DNA of 64,000 nt from WLND01 sp040398845 (GTDB taxonomy: Bacteria; Actinomycetota; Actinomycetes; S36-B12), in NCBI GenBank assembly GCA_040398845.1, contig JBBATH010000015.1:39769-103768 (forward strand), read 5' to 3'. The stretch's first letter is position 1. Every line of letters begins with the position of its first letter. The notes below the pieces were generated by a model. The model saw only the letters and a program-made list of their open reading frames with translations, made no database searches and had not been told where the DNA came from. A program made the translations under genes and the position numbers. This document shows, piece by piece, positions 7,739 to 15,729 of this stretch.

Positions 7739-9952
7739 CTACCCGGTCTTGGTGGTGACGCGGATGGTCTGCTCCGTCACCCCGGTCACACCGTTGAGGT
7801 TGCCGGTGACCGTGGTGACGGTGTCGCATCCGGCTCGGGTGAGGAACCCGGTGATGCCGGTCAGGCGCTGCTGCCACAGTGTGACGGCTTGGCTTCCGGC
7901 CGGGGAACGGTACGTGACCGTGCAGGCCACCGGTTTTGTTGCGGAGCCGGACCGGATTCGGTTGACGCTCGTCCACACCGTCGCTTTCGCGCTGCGTGCC
8001 AAGGTGCGCTCACCGGGAAGGAAGGAGACGACAGCCCGACTCGACGCTGCACCCTGAGTCGAATCGGTTGGTGTGCTGGCTCGGGACGAGACCTCAATAC
8101 CGGTCGACAGGGCCAGCGCGGTCGATTCGCCTTGATATCCCACGAATTGCAGGGTGTGACTGCCTGACTGGACCCAGGCTGGGACCCGCACTGTCATCGT
8201 GACCGTGCCGGCAGCATCGACGACCGCCGACCCGAGCCACAGCGGGTCTGAGTACAGGTACACATCGACCTGCGACCGTGGGAGGAACCCCGACGCCTGC
8301 ACCCCCACATCGCCACCCGCCGACGACCCCAGGCCCCCACCGCTCGCCGGAAGCGCACCGCCACCGGCGCCCGCGGCAGCCATCGCGACCTTCGCCCCGT
8401 TCGCCTCGACGACCACGCCGCCGGTCGGGTTCACCGAGAACGTCGTACGAACTGGGACACCGTTCACCATGGCAGCGGACCCACCGACCGCGACCGGCGA
8501 AGCGGGAGCGACCGGCCCGACTGGGGGGAGCGACTCAGGAGCACGAACAGGAGCAGTGGCACTAGCCGACCCGCCACCAGACCCGCTGCTTGACCCGCCG
8601 CCTGATCCCGACGGTGCAGTTCCATTGAGCCGGACGATCCTGCCGACGACGTTCGTGGTGTCCCACGTGGTGAAACCTCCTCCCACGACGATTCTTCCGT
8701 CCGACTGCACCAGGACCGGGTACACGAAGGAGTTCGCACCAGTGCCTGTGGTGAATGTCGTGTCGACGGTGCCGTCAGCGTTCAGGCGAACGATGCGCCC
8801 AATCGTTGCGGTGTTCCATGTGGTGAGATACCCGCCGAGGATGATTCGTCCGTCGGCCTGCACCGCCACGGTGGATATGCCGTCGTTCGCGCCGGTGCCG
8901 GTGTGGAACGTCGTGTCGAGGGTGCCGTCCGCGTTCAGGCGAACGATGCGCCCGGCGGTGGCGCCGTTCCAATTCGCGAAATACCCCCCGACGAGGATCT
9001 TTCCGTCCGCCTGCACAGCGATGGTGGGCACACTGCTGTCGGCGCCGGTGCCGGTGCCGGTGCTGAACGTCGTGTCGAGGGTGCCGTCCGCGTTCAGGCG
9101 AACGATGCGCCCGGCGGCGGCGCCGTTCCATTGCGAGAATTCACCGCCGACGAGGATCTTGCCGTCCGCCTGTTTCACGAGAGTGTAGGTGCCGTCGTTG
9201 GCGCCGCTCGCGGTGAACGAAGGGTCGACGGTGCCGTCCGCATTCAGCCGAACGAGACCATTGACGAGGGCGCCGTTCCAATATTCAAAACCTCCGCCGA
9301 CGAGGATTTTCCCCCCGGCCTGCTCCAAGAACGTTCGCGGCGGTCCCGCTGGGCCGGTGCCCGTCGTGGTGAATGAAGGGTCGATGGTTCCGTCCGCGTT
9401 GAGTCGAGCGATACCCTTTACGGCGGCGCCGTTCCAGGACGTGAACGGCCCTCCGATGAGGATGTCACCGTCCACCAGCACCTTCACCGAAAGCACATAG
9501 TTATTCGCTCCGAGACCGGTGCCTGCGGTGAACGTCGTGTCCAAGGTGCCGTCGGCGTTCAGTCGAACGATGCGCCCGACGGGGACTGTGCCCCAGTGGG
9601 TGAATTCCCCGACGAGGAGCACTTTCCCGTCGGTCTGCGTCACGCCTCGGTAGATGGGGGCGTCCGCTCCGGTTCCGGTGTTGGCGGTGAACGACGCGTC
9701 AATCGAGCCATCGGCGGCGGCTCGCGCCGGGGGTGCCACCAGCGCAGTGCACGCAACTGCAAAGGCGAGTGCAGCGGACAGGGTGCGCCATGACTCCAGT
9801 CGACCCGGCCTGCTCCGGTTGTCCGGCGTGCGTGCCGTGACCTCTGACGTGACCTGCGTCCGCCGTGAGCTGAGTCGCCGCGCCACCGAAATAGTGGGGA
9901 CATGTTGGAACGTCGTCCAGACGGCTGCGCGCACCGCGGCTGCCTTACTCAT
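7739..9952 (-). CDS. Secreted delta-60 repeat beta-propeller surface protein
   Basis: A 737-residue secreted protein. The ATG at 9952 has GAGGAA ten bases upstream and is followed by a long basic N-region and a hydrophobic segment ending PPARAAA, a likely signal peptide. Seven repeats of about 50 residues follow, each with the delta-60/DUF5122 core GRIVRLNADGTLDTTF and KILVGG.F..W. Then comes a Gly/Ser linker, a beta-sandwich module (ASGFLPRSQVDVYLYSDP) also found in the proteins at 48364 and 52531, and a Thr-rich C-terminus. No LPXTG motif or membrane anchor is visible. Neighbouring repeats are nearly identical at the DNA level, so the copy number could vary by recombination. Substrate or ligand unknown; adhesion is a guess. 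Confidence 0.85.
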   Translation of the reverse strand: MSKAAAVRAAVWTTFQHVPTISVARRLSSRRTQVTSEVTARTPDNRSRPGRLESWRTLSAALAFAVACTALVAPPARAAADGSIDASFTANTGTGADAPIYRGVTQTDGKVLLVGEFTHWGTVPVGRIVRLNADGTLDTTFTAGTGLGANNYVLSVKVLVDGDILIGGPFTSWNGAAVKGIARLNADGTIDPSFTTTGTGPAGPPRTFLEQAGGKILVGGGFEYWNGALVNGLVRLNADGTVDPSFTASGANDGTYTLVKQADGKILVGGEFSQWNGAAAGRIVRLNADGTLDTTFSTGTGTGADSSVPTIAVQADGKILVGGYFANWNGATAGRIVRLNADGTLDTTFHTGTGANDGISTVAVQADGRIILGGYLTTWNTATIGRIVRLNADGTVDTTFTTGTGANSFVYPVLVQSDGRIVVGGGFTTWDTTNVVGRIVRLNGTAPSGSGGGSSSGSGGGSASATAPVRAPESLPPVGPVAPASPVAVGGSAAMVNGVPVRTTFSVNPTGGVVVEANGAKVAMAAAGAGGGALPASGGGLGSSAGGDVGVQASGFLPRSQVDVYLYSDPLWLGSAVVDAAGTVTMTVRVPAWVQSGSHTLQFVGYQGESTALALSTGIEVSSRASTPTDSTQGAASSRAVVSFLPGERTLARSAKATVWTSVNRIRSGSATKPVACTVTYRSPAGSQAVTLWQQRLTGITGFLTRAGCDTVTTVTGNLNGVTGVTEQTIRVTTKTG

Positions 9953-10249
9953 CGTGGATCGTTCCTCACCAGGACGTCGTCCCTTCAACGTGCACAAGCG
10001 CAGAACACAATGGCCGTTCAGGTGGGTGCGCCACCGGGGAACCGTCGTCACTTCGATCTCTGGATGGTCGGCTTTACTGCGGGTATGCCACGGCTTCGCC
10101 CAAAGAAGAATACACCCTCTAACGGGCGGCCACACGTTGCCAGCCGCCACGGCCTCGGATGGGACCTTCTTCTCACACCATTTTGGGCAGCTTTGTCCCC
10201 GCGAAACGCTTCGATGGACACAGGGTGCGATGTTGTGAGGTACGACCAG

Positions 10250-10331
10250 TGCGGAAGGCGGGACTTGAACCCGCACGTCCGAAGACACAGGTTCCTAAGA
10301 CCTGCGTGTCTGCCAATTCCACCACTCCCGC
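10250..10331 (-). tRNA. tRNA-Leu (anticodon TAG)
   Basis: An 82-nt class II tRNA. The acceptor GCGGGAG pairs with CTTCCGC (one G-U), the anticodon stem CAGGT/ACCTG encloses loop CTTAGGA with anticodon TAG, a long variable arm is present, and the T arm contains GGTTCAAGTCC. The CCA end is not encoded. Its 3' end faces the island at 5627-10250. Confidence 0.95.
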
Positions 10332-10352
10332 TGGCAGTAGAAGTCTAGGCGG

Positions 10353-10817
10353 TCACGAAAGCTGAAGGTCACGCAGCAGCTTCGCGACGTGCCCGGTGGC
10401 CTTGACGTTGCACCGCGCCACCTCGACGATGCCGGTTGGACCGACGACGATGGTCGATCGGATGACCCCGGTGACGGTTTTGCCGTAAAGCTGCTTTTGC
10501 CCCCAGGCGCCGTACTGCTCCATGACGTGGTGGTCGGGGTCTGAGAGGAGGGTGAATGGCAGCCCGTCGTTCTCACGGAACCTCGCGAGCTTGGCCGGGT
10601 TGTCGGGAGAGATACCGATGATGACGTAGCCGGAGCCGTCAAAGACCGCGAGGTTGTCGCGGAAGTCGCAGGCCTGCTTCGTGCACCCTGGTGTCATGGC
10701 GGCCGGGTAGAAATACAGGAGCGCGGTGCGTCCGTTGAAGTCGGAGAGGCTGACTTCAACGCCGGCGTCGCTTTGGAGGGTGAAGGCTGGCGCTTGGCTT
10801 CCGACGTCGAGTCTCAC
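10353..10817 (-). CDS. bcp: Thioredoxin-dependent peroxiredoxin, Bcp/PrxQ type
   Basis: Reduces hydrogen and organic peroxides using a peroxidatic cysteine, with reduction by thioredoxin. The 154-residue chain has MTPGCTKQACDFRD, giving peroxidatic Cys45 and resolving Cys50 in the atypical two-cysteine layout of PrxQ. Its start overlaps the permease stop by four bases, so it is the last gene of the metal-transport operon. Coupling peroxide defence to uptake of a redox-active or antioxidant metal such as manganese is plausible but unproved. Confidence 0.92.
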   Translation of the reverse strand: MRLDVGSQAPAFTLQSDAGVEVSLSDFNGRTALLYFYPAAMTPGCTKQACDFRDNLAVFDGSGYVIIGISPDNPAKLARFRENDGLPFTLLSDPDHHVMEQYGAWGQKQLYGKTVTGVIRSTIVVGPTGIVEVARCNVKATGHVAKLLRDLQLS

Positions 10818-11695
10818 TTGGCGCCGATCGGGGTGAGGAGCGGTGCATCGACATGCCTGTCGAGTCCAGCCGAGCGGCGCAGTCCTCGACCCCCGGTGAA
10901 GGCAAGGACGATGACGAAGATCGCTGCACCGACGAGCACGATCATCGTGCCGGACGGCACTCCGGCGTAGTAGCTCGCGTACATCCCGACGAAGCCGGAG
11001 AAGACACCAACGATGGTGCTGATCGCAAGCATTCGGCCGAAGGAATCGGTGAGCATGCGCGCAACGACAGCGGGGATGACGAGCATCGCGGCAACGAGGG
11101 TCACACCGATCACGGTGAGGGTTGCGAGGATGGCGAGCGAAAGGATGATCATGAGCATCGCCTCGATCCGGCCCACGCGTACGCCCGAGACGTCGGCGAC
11201 ATCGGGGTCGAAGGTGGTGAAGAGCAGGGCGCGGTAGCGGAGGAATACGAAAGCCGCGGTGAGGAGACTCACCGCCATGAGGCCGATGATCTGCTCGGTC
11301 GTGATGCCGAGAATGCTGCCGAAGAGGGCATTTTCGAACGAAGGTCCGCTGGTGCCGAACTTTGCGAACAGTGCGACGCCGAGAGCGAATGACGCCGTGG
11401 TGATCACTCCGATGGCCGCGTCGGCACCGACACGACCGCGCTTTGCTACGGTCGTAATTGCGAGGGCTGACGCGATGCCCCAGAGCCCGGCGCCGATCAG
11501 GTAGAACTGGGCGGCGAACAGTTGAGCCGCAGCGAAGCCGCCGAAGATCGAATGGGACAGGCCGTGGCCGATATAGCTCATCCCCCGCAGGACGATGAAG
11601 ACCCCGATGAACCCGAGGAGCGCACCAGCGAGGCTCGCAACGAACAGGCCCTTGACGAAGAAGGCATAGGTGAGGGGCTCAAGAATCGTCTCCAC
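10814..11695 (-). CDS. Metal ABC transporter permease (ZnuB/MntB family)
   Basis: Polytopic inner-membrane subunit of 293 residues with about eight hydrophobic segments. It carries the family features GLSHSIFGGFAAAQLF near the second helix, the DAAIGVITTASFALG segment and the C-terminal PSGTMIVLVGAAIF. It forms the channel for the ATPase and binding protein encoded upstream in the same operon. The start at 11695 is two bases from the ATPase stop. The permease does not reveal which metal is moved. Confidence 0.92.
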   Translation of the reverse strand: METILEPLTYAFFVKGLFVASLAGALLGFIGVFIVLRGMSYIGHGLSHSIFGGFAAAQLFAAQFYLIGAGLWGIASALAITTVAKRGRVGADAAIGVITTASFALGVALFAKFGTSGPSFENALFGSILGITTEQIIGLMAVSLLTAAFVFLRYRALLFTTFDPDVADVSGVRVGRIEAMLMIILSLAILATLTVIGVTLVAAMLVIPAVVARMLTDSFGRMLAISTIVGVFSGFVGMYASYYAGVPSGTMIVLVGAAIFVIVLAFTGGRGLRRSAGLDRHVDAPLLTPIGAK

Positions 11696-11697
11696 GG

Positions 11698-12483
11698 TTA
11701 GTTCACCCCTCTGGCAGCGAACATGTGGGGTGCCTCATCGACGACGACCCTCATGCCGAGGTGCTCGAGGACTTCCATTCGGGCACCGAAGGTGCGCTCG
11801 AGGACTTCTGGGGTGATGACCTCGGCGGGTGAACCGTCGGCGACGATGCCGCCGTTCACGCAGACGATGTGGGGCAGGTGGGCGGCGAGGCCATTGAGGT
11901 CGTGCGTCGTGAGGACGATGGCGACGCCATCTTCATGTAGATCTGCGAGGAGGTGCAGGACGTCGTGCCGCGTTGATACGTCGACTCCGCTTGTCGGCTC
12001 GTCGAGGAGGAGGAGCTGCGGCTGGCGAAGCAGGGCTCGGGCGAGAAACATGCGTTGTTGCTGACCGCCGGAGAGCTCGCGGATGTGGCGCGTGGCGAGG
12101 TTGCCGATGCCGAGGCGCTCAAGCACCGACGACACCTCAGCTCGCTCTGCCCGACTCGGCCACGGCAGGCGCCGTCCGATGGTGCGCGACATAAGGACGC
12201 ACTCAAAGACGGTGATCGGGAAGTTCCAGTTCACGGTCTCGAGCTGGGGGACGTACGAGACGCGCAAGCCGGGCTGCGAGGTGATGGTTCCGTGGTCGGG
12301 CTTGAGTACCCCGAGGAGCACACGGAGCAGGGTCGTCTTGCCGGCGCCAGAGGGACCGACCACCGCGGTGAACTGGTCCTCGTGGATGTGAAAGGAGACG
12401 TCGCTGAGGACGTGGTGATGGTCGTACCCAACTGACACTCCGGTGAGACTGATGAGTTCGGGTCCGACCCCGGTGCCGGTCAC
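11698..12483 (-). CDS. Metal ABC transporter ATP-binding protein
   Basis: ATPase subunit of 261 residues. Walker A is GPSGAGKT (43-50), the signature LSGGQQQR begins at 137, and Walker B is LLLLDEP (157-163) with the usual switch histidine in TTHDL. It belongs to the manganese/zinc/iron chelate subfamily. Its start overlaps the stop of the binding-protein gene by four bases, so the two are translationally coupled. Confidence 0.94.
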   Translation of the reverse strand: MTGTGVGPELISLTGVSVGYDHHHVLSDVSFHIHEDQFTAVVGPSGAGKTTLLRVLLGVLKPDHGTITSQPGLRVSYVPQLETVNWNFPITVFECVLMSRTIGRRLPWPSRAERAEVSSVLERLGIGNLATRHIRELSGGQQQRMFLARALLRQPQLLLLDEPTSGVDVSTRHDVLHLLADLHEDGVAIVLTTHDLNGLAAHLPHIVCVNGGIVADGSPAEVITPEVLERTFGARMEVLEHLGMRVVVDEAPHMFAARGVN

Positions 12484-13502
12484 TGCGGGTACATCGCGGT
12501 GTCAGGCACCGAAGAATCGATGGTGACTGCATCGATGGTCGGGGTTTGGCCACCGAGACCCTTGATCATGGTGGTGTAGTTGCCCTTCATGAGTCCGAGC
12601 CACGAGTGACCGGCCTCGCCCGGTACTCCGGGCAGGTCGTCGTCGCGGAGTGAAGCCTCGTATCTTGCGCCGGTGGCGCGTCCGATTTCCTCGAGGACCT
12701 TGGAGGGGAAGACCTCTGACCCAAAGATGGTCGTGACGCCCTGAGCCTTCACCTGATCGATGAGGGCGGCGACGTCAGATGCGTTGGGGTCTGAAAAGTT
12801 CTTGGGTTGCACAGCGCCGATCACCTCCCAGCCGAAGTTCTTCGCGAAGTAGGCGTAGGCATCGTGGTAGGTGAGGAGCTTGAGGTTGCCCTGCGGGACT
12901 GTCTGCTGGTCTTTGCGCACGGCGGCGTCAAGCTCATTGACTTTTGTAACGAAGGACTCGTAGTTGTCTGAGTAATACGAGGCATTCTTCGGATCGAGCA
13001 CCGAGAACTCGTCACGGATGGCTGCGGCATATTTGATCGCGTACGACGTGTCAGTCCACAGGTGCGGATTGGGCTTGCCCTCCTCCTTGGGGAAGGAGAA
13101 GTCGTAGATGTAGTCGGATTCGGGGAGCACCTCGGTCCCGATCTCCACGATCTTCGCGCCGGACTTCTTGTTCGCCTCAGCGAGTTCGAGGGTTGGATCC
13201 TCGAGCTTGAGTCCGTTGACGAGGATGAGATCGGCTGTGCTGAGCAGCGCGGCAACGCGTGGTTCGGGCTCGAAGGTGTGACTATTCGTGCCCTCGGGGA
13301 CGATGCCCTCGATGCGGACACGATCCCCACCGATGCTTGCTGCTATCGAGGTAATCGGTGAGACCGTGGTCGCAACGAGGAGGGTCTCGGGGGCACTCGA
13401 GGTGTCGGGTGTCGATGCAGGAGATGAGCAGGCTGCGAGCGCAGCGACACCGAGGGATGCCACGACGACAGCGGCCAAGACTCGCTTCAATGGGCTATCC
13501 AT
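12480..13502 (-). CDS. Metal-binding lipoprotein of the ABC transporter (ZnuA/MntA/TroA family)
   Basis: Extracytoplasmic metal receptor of 340 residues. A signal peptide ends at LAACSS, with lipidated Cys25. Ligand positions of cluster A-I proteins are visible: His75 in GTNSHTFEP, His147 in NPHLW, His213 in TYHDAY, and the acidic GSEVFPSK (Glu263). There is no His-rich loop of the kind common in zinc-specific members, which slightly favours manganese or iron. It is the first gene of the four-gene operon. The promoter at 13509-13537 places the transcript start near the ATG. Confidence 0.92.
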   Translation of the reverse strand: MDSPLKRVLAAVVVASLGVAALAACSSPASTPDTSSAPETLLVATTVSPITSIAASIGGDRVRIEGIVPEGTNSHTFEPEPRVAALLSTADLILVNGLKLEDPTLELAEANKKSGAKIVEIGTEVLPESDYIYDFSFPKEEGKPNPHLWTDTSYAIKYAAAIRDEFSVLDPKNASYYSDNYESFVTKVNELDAAVRKDQQTVPQGNLKLLTYHDAYAYFAKNFGWEVIGAVQPKNFSDPNASDVAALIDQVKAQGVTTIFGSEVFPSKVLEEIGRATGARYEASLRDDDLPGVPGEAGHSWLGLMKGNYTTMIKGLGGQTPTIDAVTIDSSVPDTAMYPQ

Positions 13503-13508
13503 GGCACG

Positions 13509-13552
13509 AGGTTAAACTGCATGTGCGCTACTTGCAAAAGATAAGCAATAAG
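13509..13552 (-). promoter_or_regulatory. Promoter and overlapping inverted repeat of the metal ABC operon
   Basis: On the minus strand TTGCAA (13532-13537) is separated by 17 bases from TAACCT (13509-13514), and six bases later comes the ATG at 13502, so the transcript should be nearly leaderless. An imperfect inverted repeat, CTACTTGC-N9-GCAATAAG (13528-13552, six of eight positions paired), covers the -35 box. A metal-sensing repressor of the Zur or DtxR type binding here would block transcription. The regulator is not in the window. Confidence 0.5.
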
Positions 13553-13612
13553 TGAGCGGACGTGCCGGCTCAGCGGTGTTGCGCTCCGCAGACCCGCGTA
13601 GGCTACGGGACC

Positions 13613-13885
13613 ATGGCCCACGAAGAACCGTCCCCGACTGCGCCCAAGCCGAACGTCGTCGATCTCCAAGCCGAGATCGCCGCCGCGCGCGCCGAACTCG
13701 GAGCGTCCCTCACCGCGCTGAAGAGCCAGGCCTCGGCAGGAGCGCTCGTCAAGCGCGGGGGCCGTGCGATCACTGGGCTGTTCACCGATGGGCAGGGTGG
13801 GGTTCGACCGGAGCGCATCGCGATCGTGGGGGCGGTCGTTGTCGGGGTGGTCGCCCTGAGCATCATGACCCGCCGGCGCCGGTAG
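13613..13885 (+). CDS. DUF3618 family small membrane-anchored protein
   Basis: Ninety residues with an N-terminal amphipathic helix containing DLQAEIAAARAELGASLTAL, the DUF3618 signature, and one C-terminal hydrophobic helix (about 68-84) ending in a basic RRRR tail. Function unknown; family members are often next to small phage-shock or envelope-stress proteins. The ATG at 13613 follows a TAGGCT box by eight bases with no ribosome site, again leaderless-like. A longer reading from 13562 is rejected because it adds cysteine-rich sequence foreign to the family. Confidence 0.8.
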   Translation: MAHEEPSPTAPKPNVVDLQAEIAAARAELGASLTALKSQASAGALVKRGGRAITGLFTDGQGGVRPERIAIVGAVVVGVVALSIMTRRRR

Positions 13886-13893
13886 CCGGGCGT

Positions 13894-14241
13894 ATGACCA
13901 ACCCTGATACCCGACCGAACCCTGACGGGTCGGTACCCATCAAGTTGCTCCACGACCGGGTGCTGGTGCGGGAGACCGGCGAAGATGGCGAGCGCCGCTC
14001 GAGTGGGGGCATTGTCATCCCCGCGACCGCCCAAGTCGGCCGCAAGCTCGCGTGGGCGAGGTGTGTGGCAGTAGGACCGAACGTTCGAACGATTTCGGTT
14101 GGCGATCGTGTCCTCTTCGAGCCCGAGGACCGCGGAAGCGTCGAACTGCAAGGGCAGGAGTACGTCCTCCTGCGCGAGCGCGATATCCATGCTGTTGCCG
14201 CGGAGCACGCGAGCACTGCCGGCACGGGCCTCTACCTCTGA
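13894..14241 (+). CDS. GroES-like co-chaperonin family protein
   Basis: A 115-residue single Cpn10 domain. It has PIKLLHDRVLVRE, GGIVIPATAQVG (the mobile-loop region), VAVGPN, VGDRVLFEPED and the C-terminal YVLLRERDIHAV. This is the actinobacterial GroES-like form that stands apart from groEL. The GIVIPATA loop is not the canonical IVL tripeptide, so binding to GroEL is doubtful. The ATG at 13894 lies eight bases after the DUF3618 stop, so the two genes are probably co-transcribed. Confidence 0.85.
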   Translation: MTNPDTRPNPDGSVPIKLLHDRVLVRETGEDGERRSSGGIVIPATAQVGRKLAWARCVAVGPNVRTISVGDRVLFEPEDRGSVELQGQEYVLLRERDIHAVAAEHASTAGTGLYL

Positions 14242-14285
14242 TAGCGCTGCCGTCGATTCATGCTATGGTTCCGCGCATAACTGAA

Positions 14286-14431
14286 TACCTCATCAAGAGG
14301 GGCAGAGGGAAACGGCCCGTTGAAGCCCCGGCAACCTATTTGGCATTACTGATGAACCGAGTGCATCTCGGATTCTGAGGCCTGCTGGATTTCGGTGCCA
14401 ACTCCGACCTGACAACAGGACAGATGAGCCA
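14286..14431 (+). promoter_or_regulatory. SAM-I (S-box) riboswitch
   Basis: The P1 stem pairs CTCATC (14289-14294) with GATGAG (14423-14428). Between them are the family hallmarks: AAGAGGGGCAGAGGG, GGCCC, GAAGCCCCGGCAACC and the downstream GGTGCCAACTCC, then a P4 hairpin. The Shine-Dalgarno AGGAGG begins at 14431, three bases after P1, and the ATG is at 14446. No terminator hairpin follows, so control is probably at translation initiation, as usual in actinobacteria. Binding of S-adenosylmethionine would shut off the two downstream genes, which marks them as methionine rather than threonine genes. Confidence 0.93.
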
Positions 14432-14445
14432 GGAGGCCTCAACCC

Positions 14446-15729
14446 ATGTCTATTTCGACTGTCGAACCAAGGGCAACGATCACGGCGAGCATCGGCTCTG
14501 CCCACGCCCTCAAATGCCGCGAATGCGCAGCCTATTACCCACTCGATGCGAGTTATGCGTGCTTCGAGTGCTTTGGCCCACTCGAGGTTGCCTATGAACG
14601 CTCGACGGTCACCCGCGAGCAGATCGAAGCGGGCCCCCAATCTATGTGGCGCTACGAAGCCCTCCTCCCGGTCGTGCCGGGTGCGGCCGGACGGCCAGGA
14701 CTCAACCCCGGGCTCACCAAGCTCGTTCGCGCCGACAACCTCGCGGCGGCACTTGGTGCCAAGGCCGTATGGGTGAAGGATGATTCGGGCAATCCAACCC
14801 ACTCGTTCAAGGACCGTGTCGTCGCGGTCGCGATCGAGAACGCGCGGCGTCTGGGATACGAAACTATCGCTTGCGCATCCACAGGAAACCTCGCAAACGC
14901 GGTCGCTGCGGCGGCGGCGCGCGCCGGTCTGACCTCCGTCGTCTTCGTCCCGTCAAACCTCGAGGCCGGCAAGATCGTCACGACCGCGGTGTACGGCGGC
15001 ACCCTCGTCGCGATCGACGGCAACTACGACGACGTGAACCGCCTGTGCACCGAGGTTGCAGCACAACGCAACTGGGGCTTCGTGAACGTGAACCTGCGGC
15101 CCTACTACGCCGAGGGCAGCAAGACGGTGGGCTACGAGATCGCCGAGCAACTCGGCTGGCGCCTGCCTGATGCGATCGTCTCGCCGGTGGCGTCAGGGTC
15201 GCTTCTCACCAAGGTCGACAAGGCCTTTCGTGAGTTCACCGAACTCGGCCTCGTTGCCGAGCGGCAGTACCGCGTTTTCGGCGCGCAGGCCACCGGTTGC
15301 TCACCAGTCTCCCAAGCCTTCCGCGCCGGCCAGGACTTCTGCACTCCAGTCAAGCCGGACACCATTGCGAAATCACTCGCGATCGGCAATCCAGCCGACG
15401 GTCCCTACGCGCTCGACGTAGCGCGACGCACAGGTGGTGCCATCGCCGACGTCACCGACGATGAGGTCGTCGAGGGCATCAGACTCCTCGCTCGTACGGA
15501 GGGAATGTTCGCCGAGACCGCTGGTGGGGTCGTGGTCGCCACGTATCGAAAACTCCTCCGCGACGGACTCATCGATCCGGGCGCCGAGGTTGTGCTCCTC
15601 AATACGGGTGACGGGCTCAAGACGCTCGACGCCGTCGCACCCACCTGCCAGCCGACCATGACCATCACCCCGTCCTACGCAGCCTTTGATGCCGCCTACG
15701 ACGCGATCAACGCCGGGGGAGCGGCATGA
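14446..15729 (+). CDS. Threonine-synthase-like PLP enzyme, probable homocysteine-forming MetM type
   Basis: A 427-residue PLP enzyme of the ThrC family. The N-terminus has a four-cysteine zinc-ribbon pattern (Cys24, 27, 39, 42). The PLP lysine is Lys122 in NPTHSFKDR and the loop ASTGNLANAV follows. Annotation pipelines would call it threonine synthase. Two things argue otherwise: it is under a SAM-I riboswitch, and its stop overlaps the start of a sulfur-carrier gene. From memory, Streptomyces has a route in which a ThrC homologue (MetM) makes homocysteine from O-phosphohomoserine using a sulfur carrier (MetO). This pair fits that route. AGGAGG lies nine bases before the ATG. Whether a separate threonine synthase exists cannot be seen here. 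Confidence 0.85.
   Translation: MSISTVEPRATITASIGSAHALKCRECAAYYPLDASYACFECFGPLEVAYERSTVTREQIEAGPQSMWRYEALLPVVPGAAGRPGLNPGLTKLVRADNLAAALGAKAVWVKDDSGNPTHSFKDRVVAVAIENARRLGYETIACASTGNLANAVAAAAARAGLTSVVFVPSNLEAGKIVTTAVYGGTLVAIDGNYDDVNRLCTEVAAQRNWGFVNVNLRPYYAEGSKTVGYEIAEQLGWRLPDAIVSPVASGSLLTKVDKAFREFTELGLVAERQYRVFGAQATGCSPVSQAFRAGQDFCTPVKPDTIAKSLAIGNPADGPYALDVARRTGGAIADVTDDEVVEGIRLLARTEGMFAETAGGVVVATYRKLLRDGLIDPGAEVVLLNTGDGLKTLDAVAPTCQPTMTITPSYAAFDAAYDAINAGGAA

Larger units (their letters stand above)
5627..10274. mobile_element. Probable small genomic island at tRNA-Leu
   Basis: A 44-base segment at 5627-5670 repeats 10231-10274 in the same orientation with four mismatches (hand alignment). The right copy covers the 3' end of the intact tRNA-Leu gene and its flank. 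The left copy keeps only the 3' part of the tRNA. That geometry is what tRNA-targeted integration leaves: intact gene on one side and a partial copy on the far side of the insert. The 4.6 kb between contains a truncated-looking lipoprotein, a repetitive surface protein and long gene-poor stretches. No integrase is present, so the element would be a remnant. Confidence 0.6.

Noticed and set aside
8199..9188. 329-codon plus-strand frame opposite the delta-60 gene
   Set aside because: A shadow of the repeats; no signal, start site or family.
9953..10288. Upstream extension of the delta-60 protein by about 110 codons
   Set aside because: It would run through the tRNA-Leu gene; the ATG at 9952 has a GAGGAA site and leads directly to the signal peptide.
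14446..15729. Plain annotation as threonine synthase
   Set aside because: The SAM-I riboswitch and the coupled sulfur-carrier gene fit methionine synthesis better; kept only as the family name.
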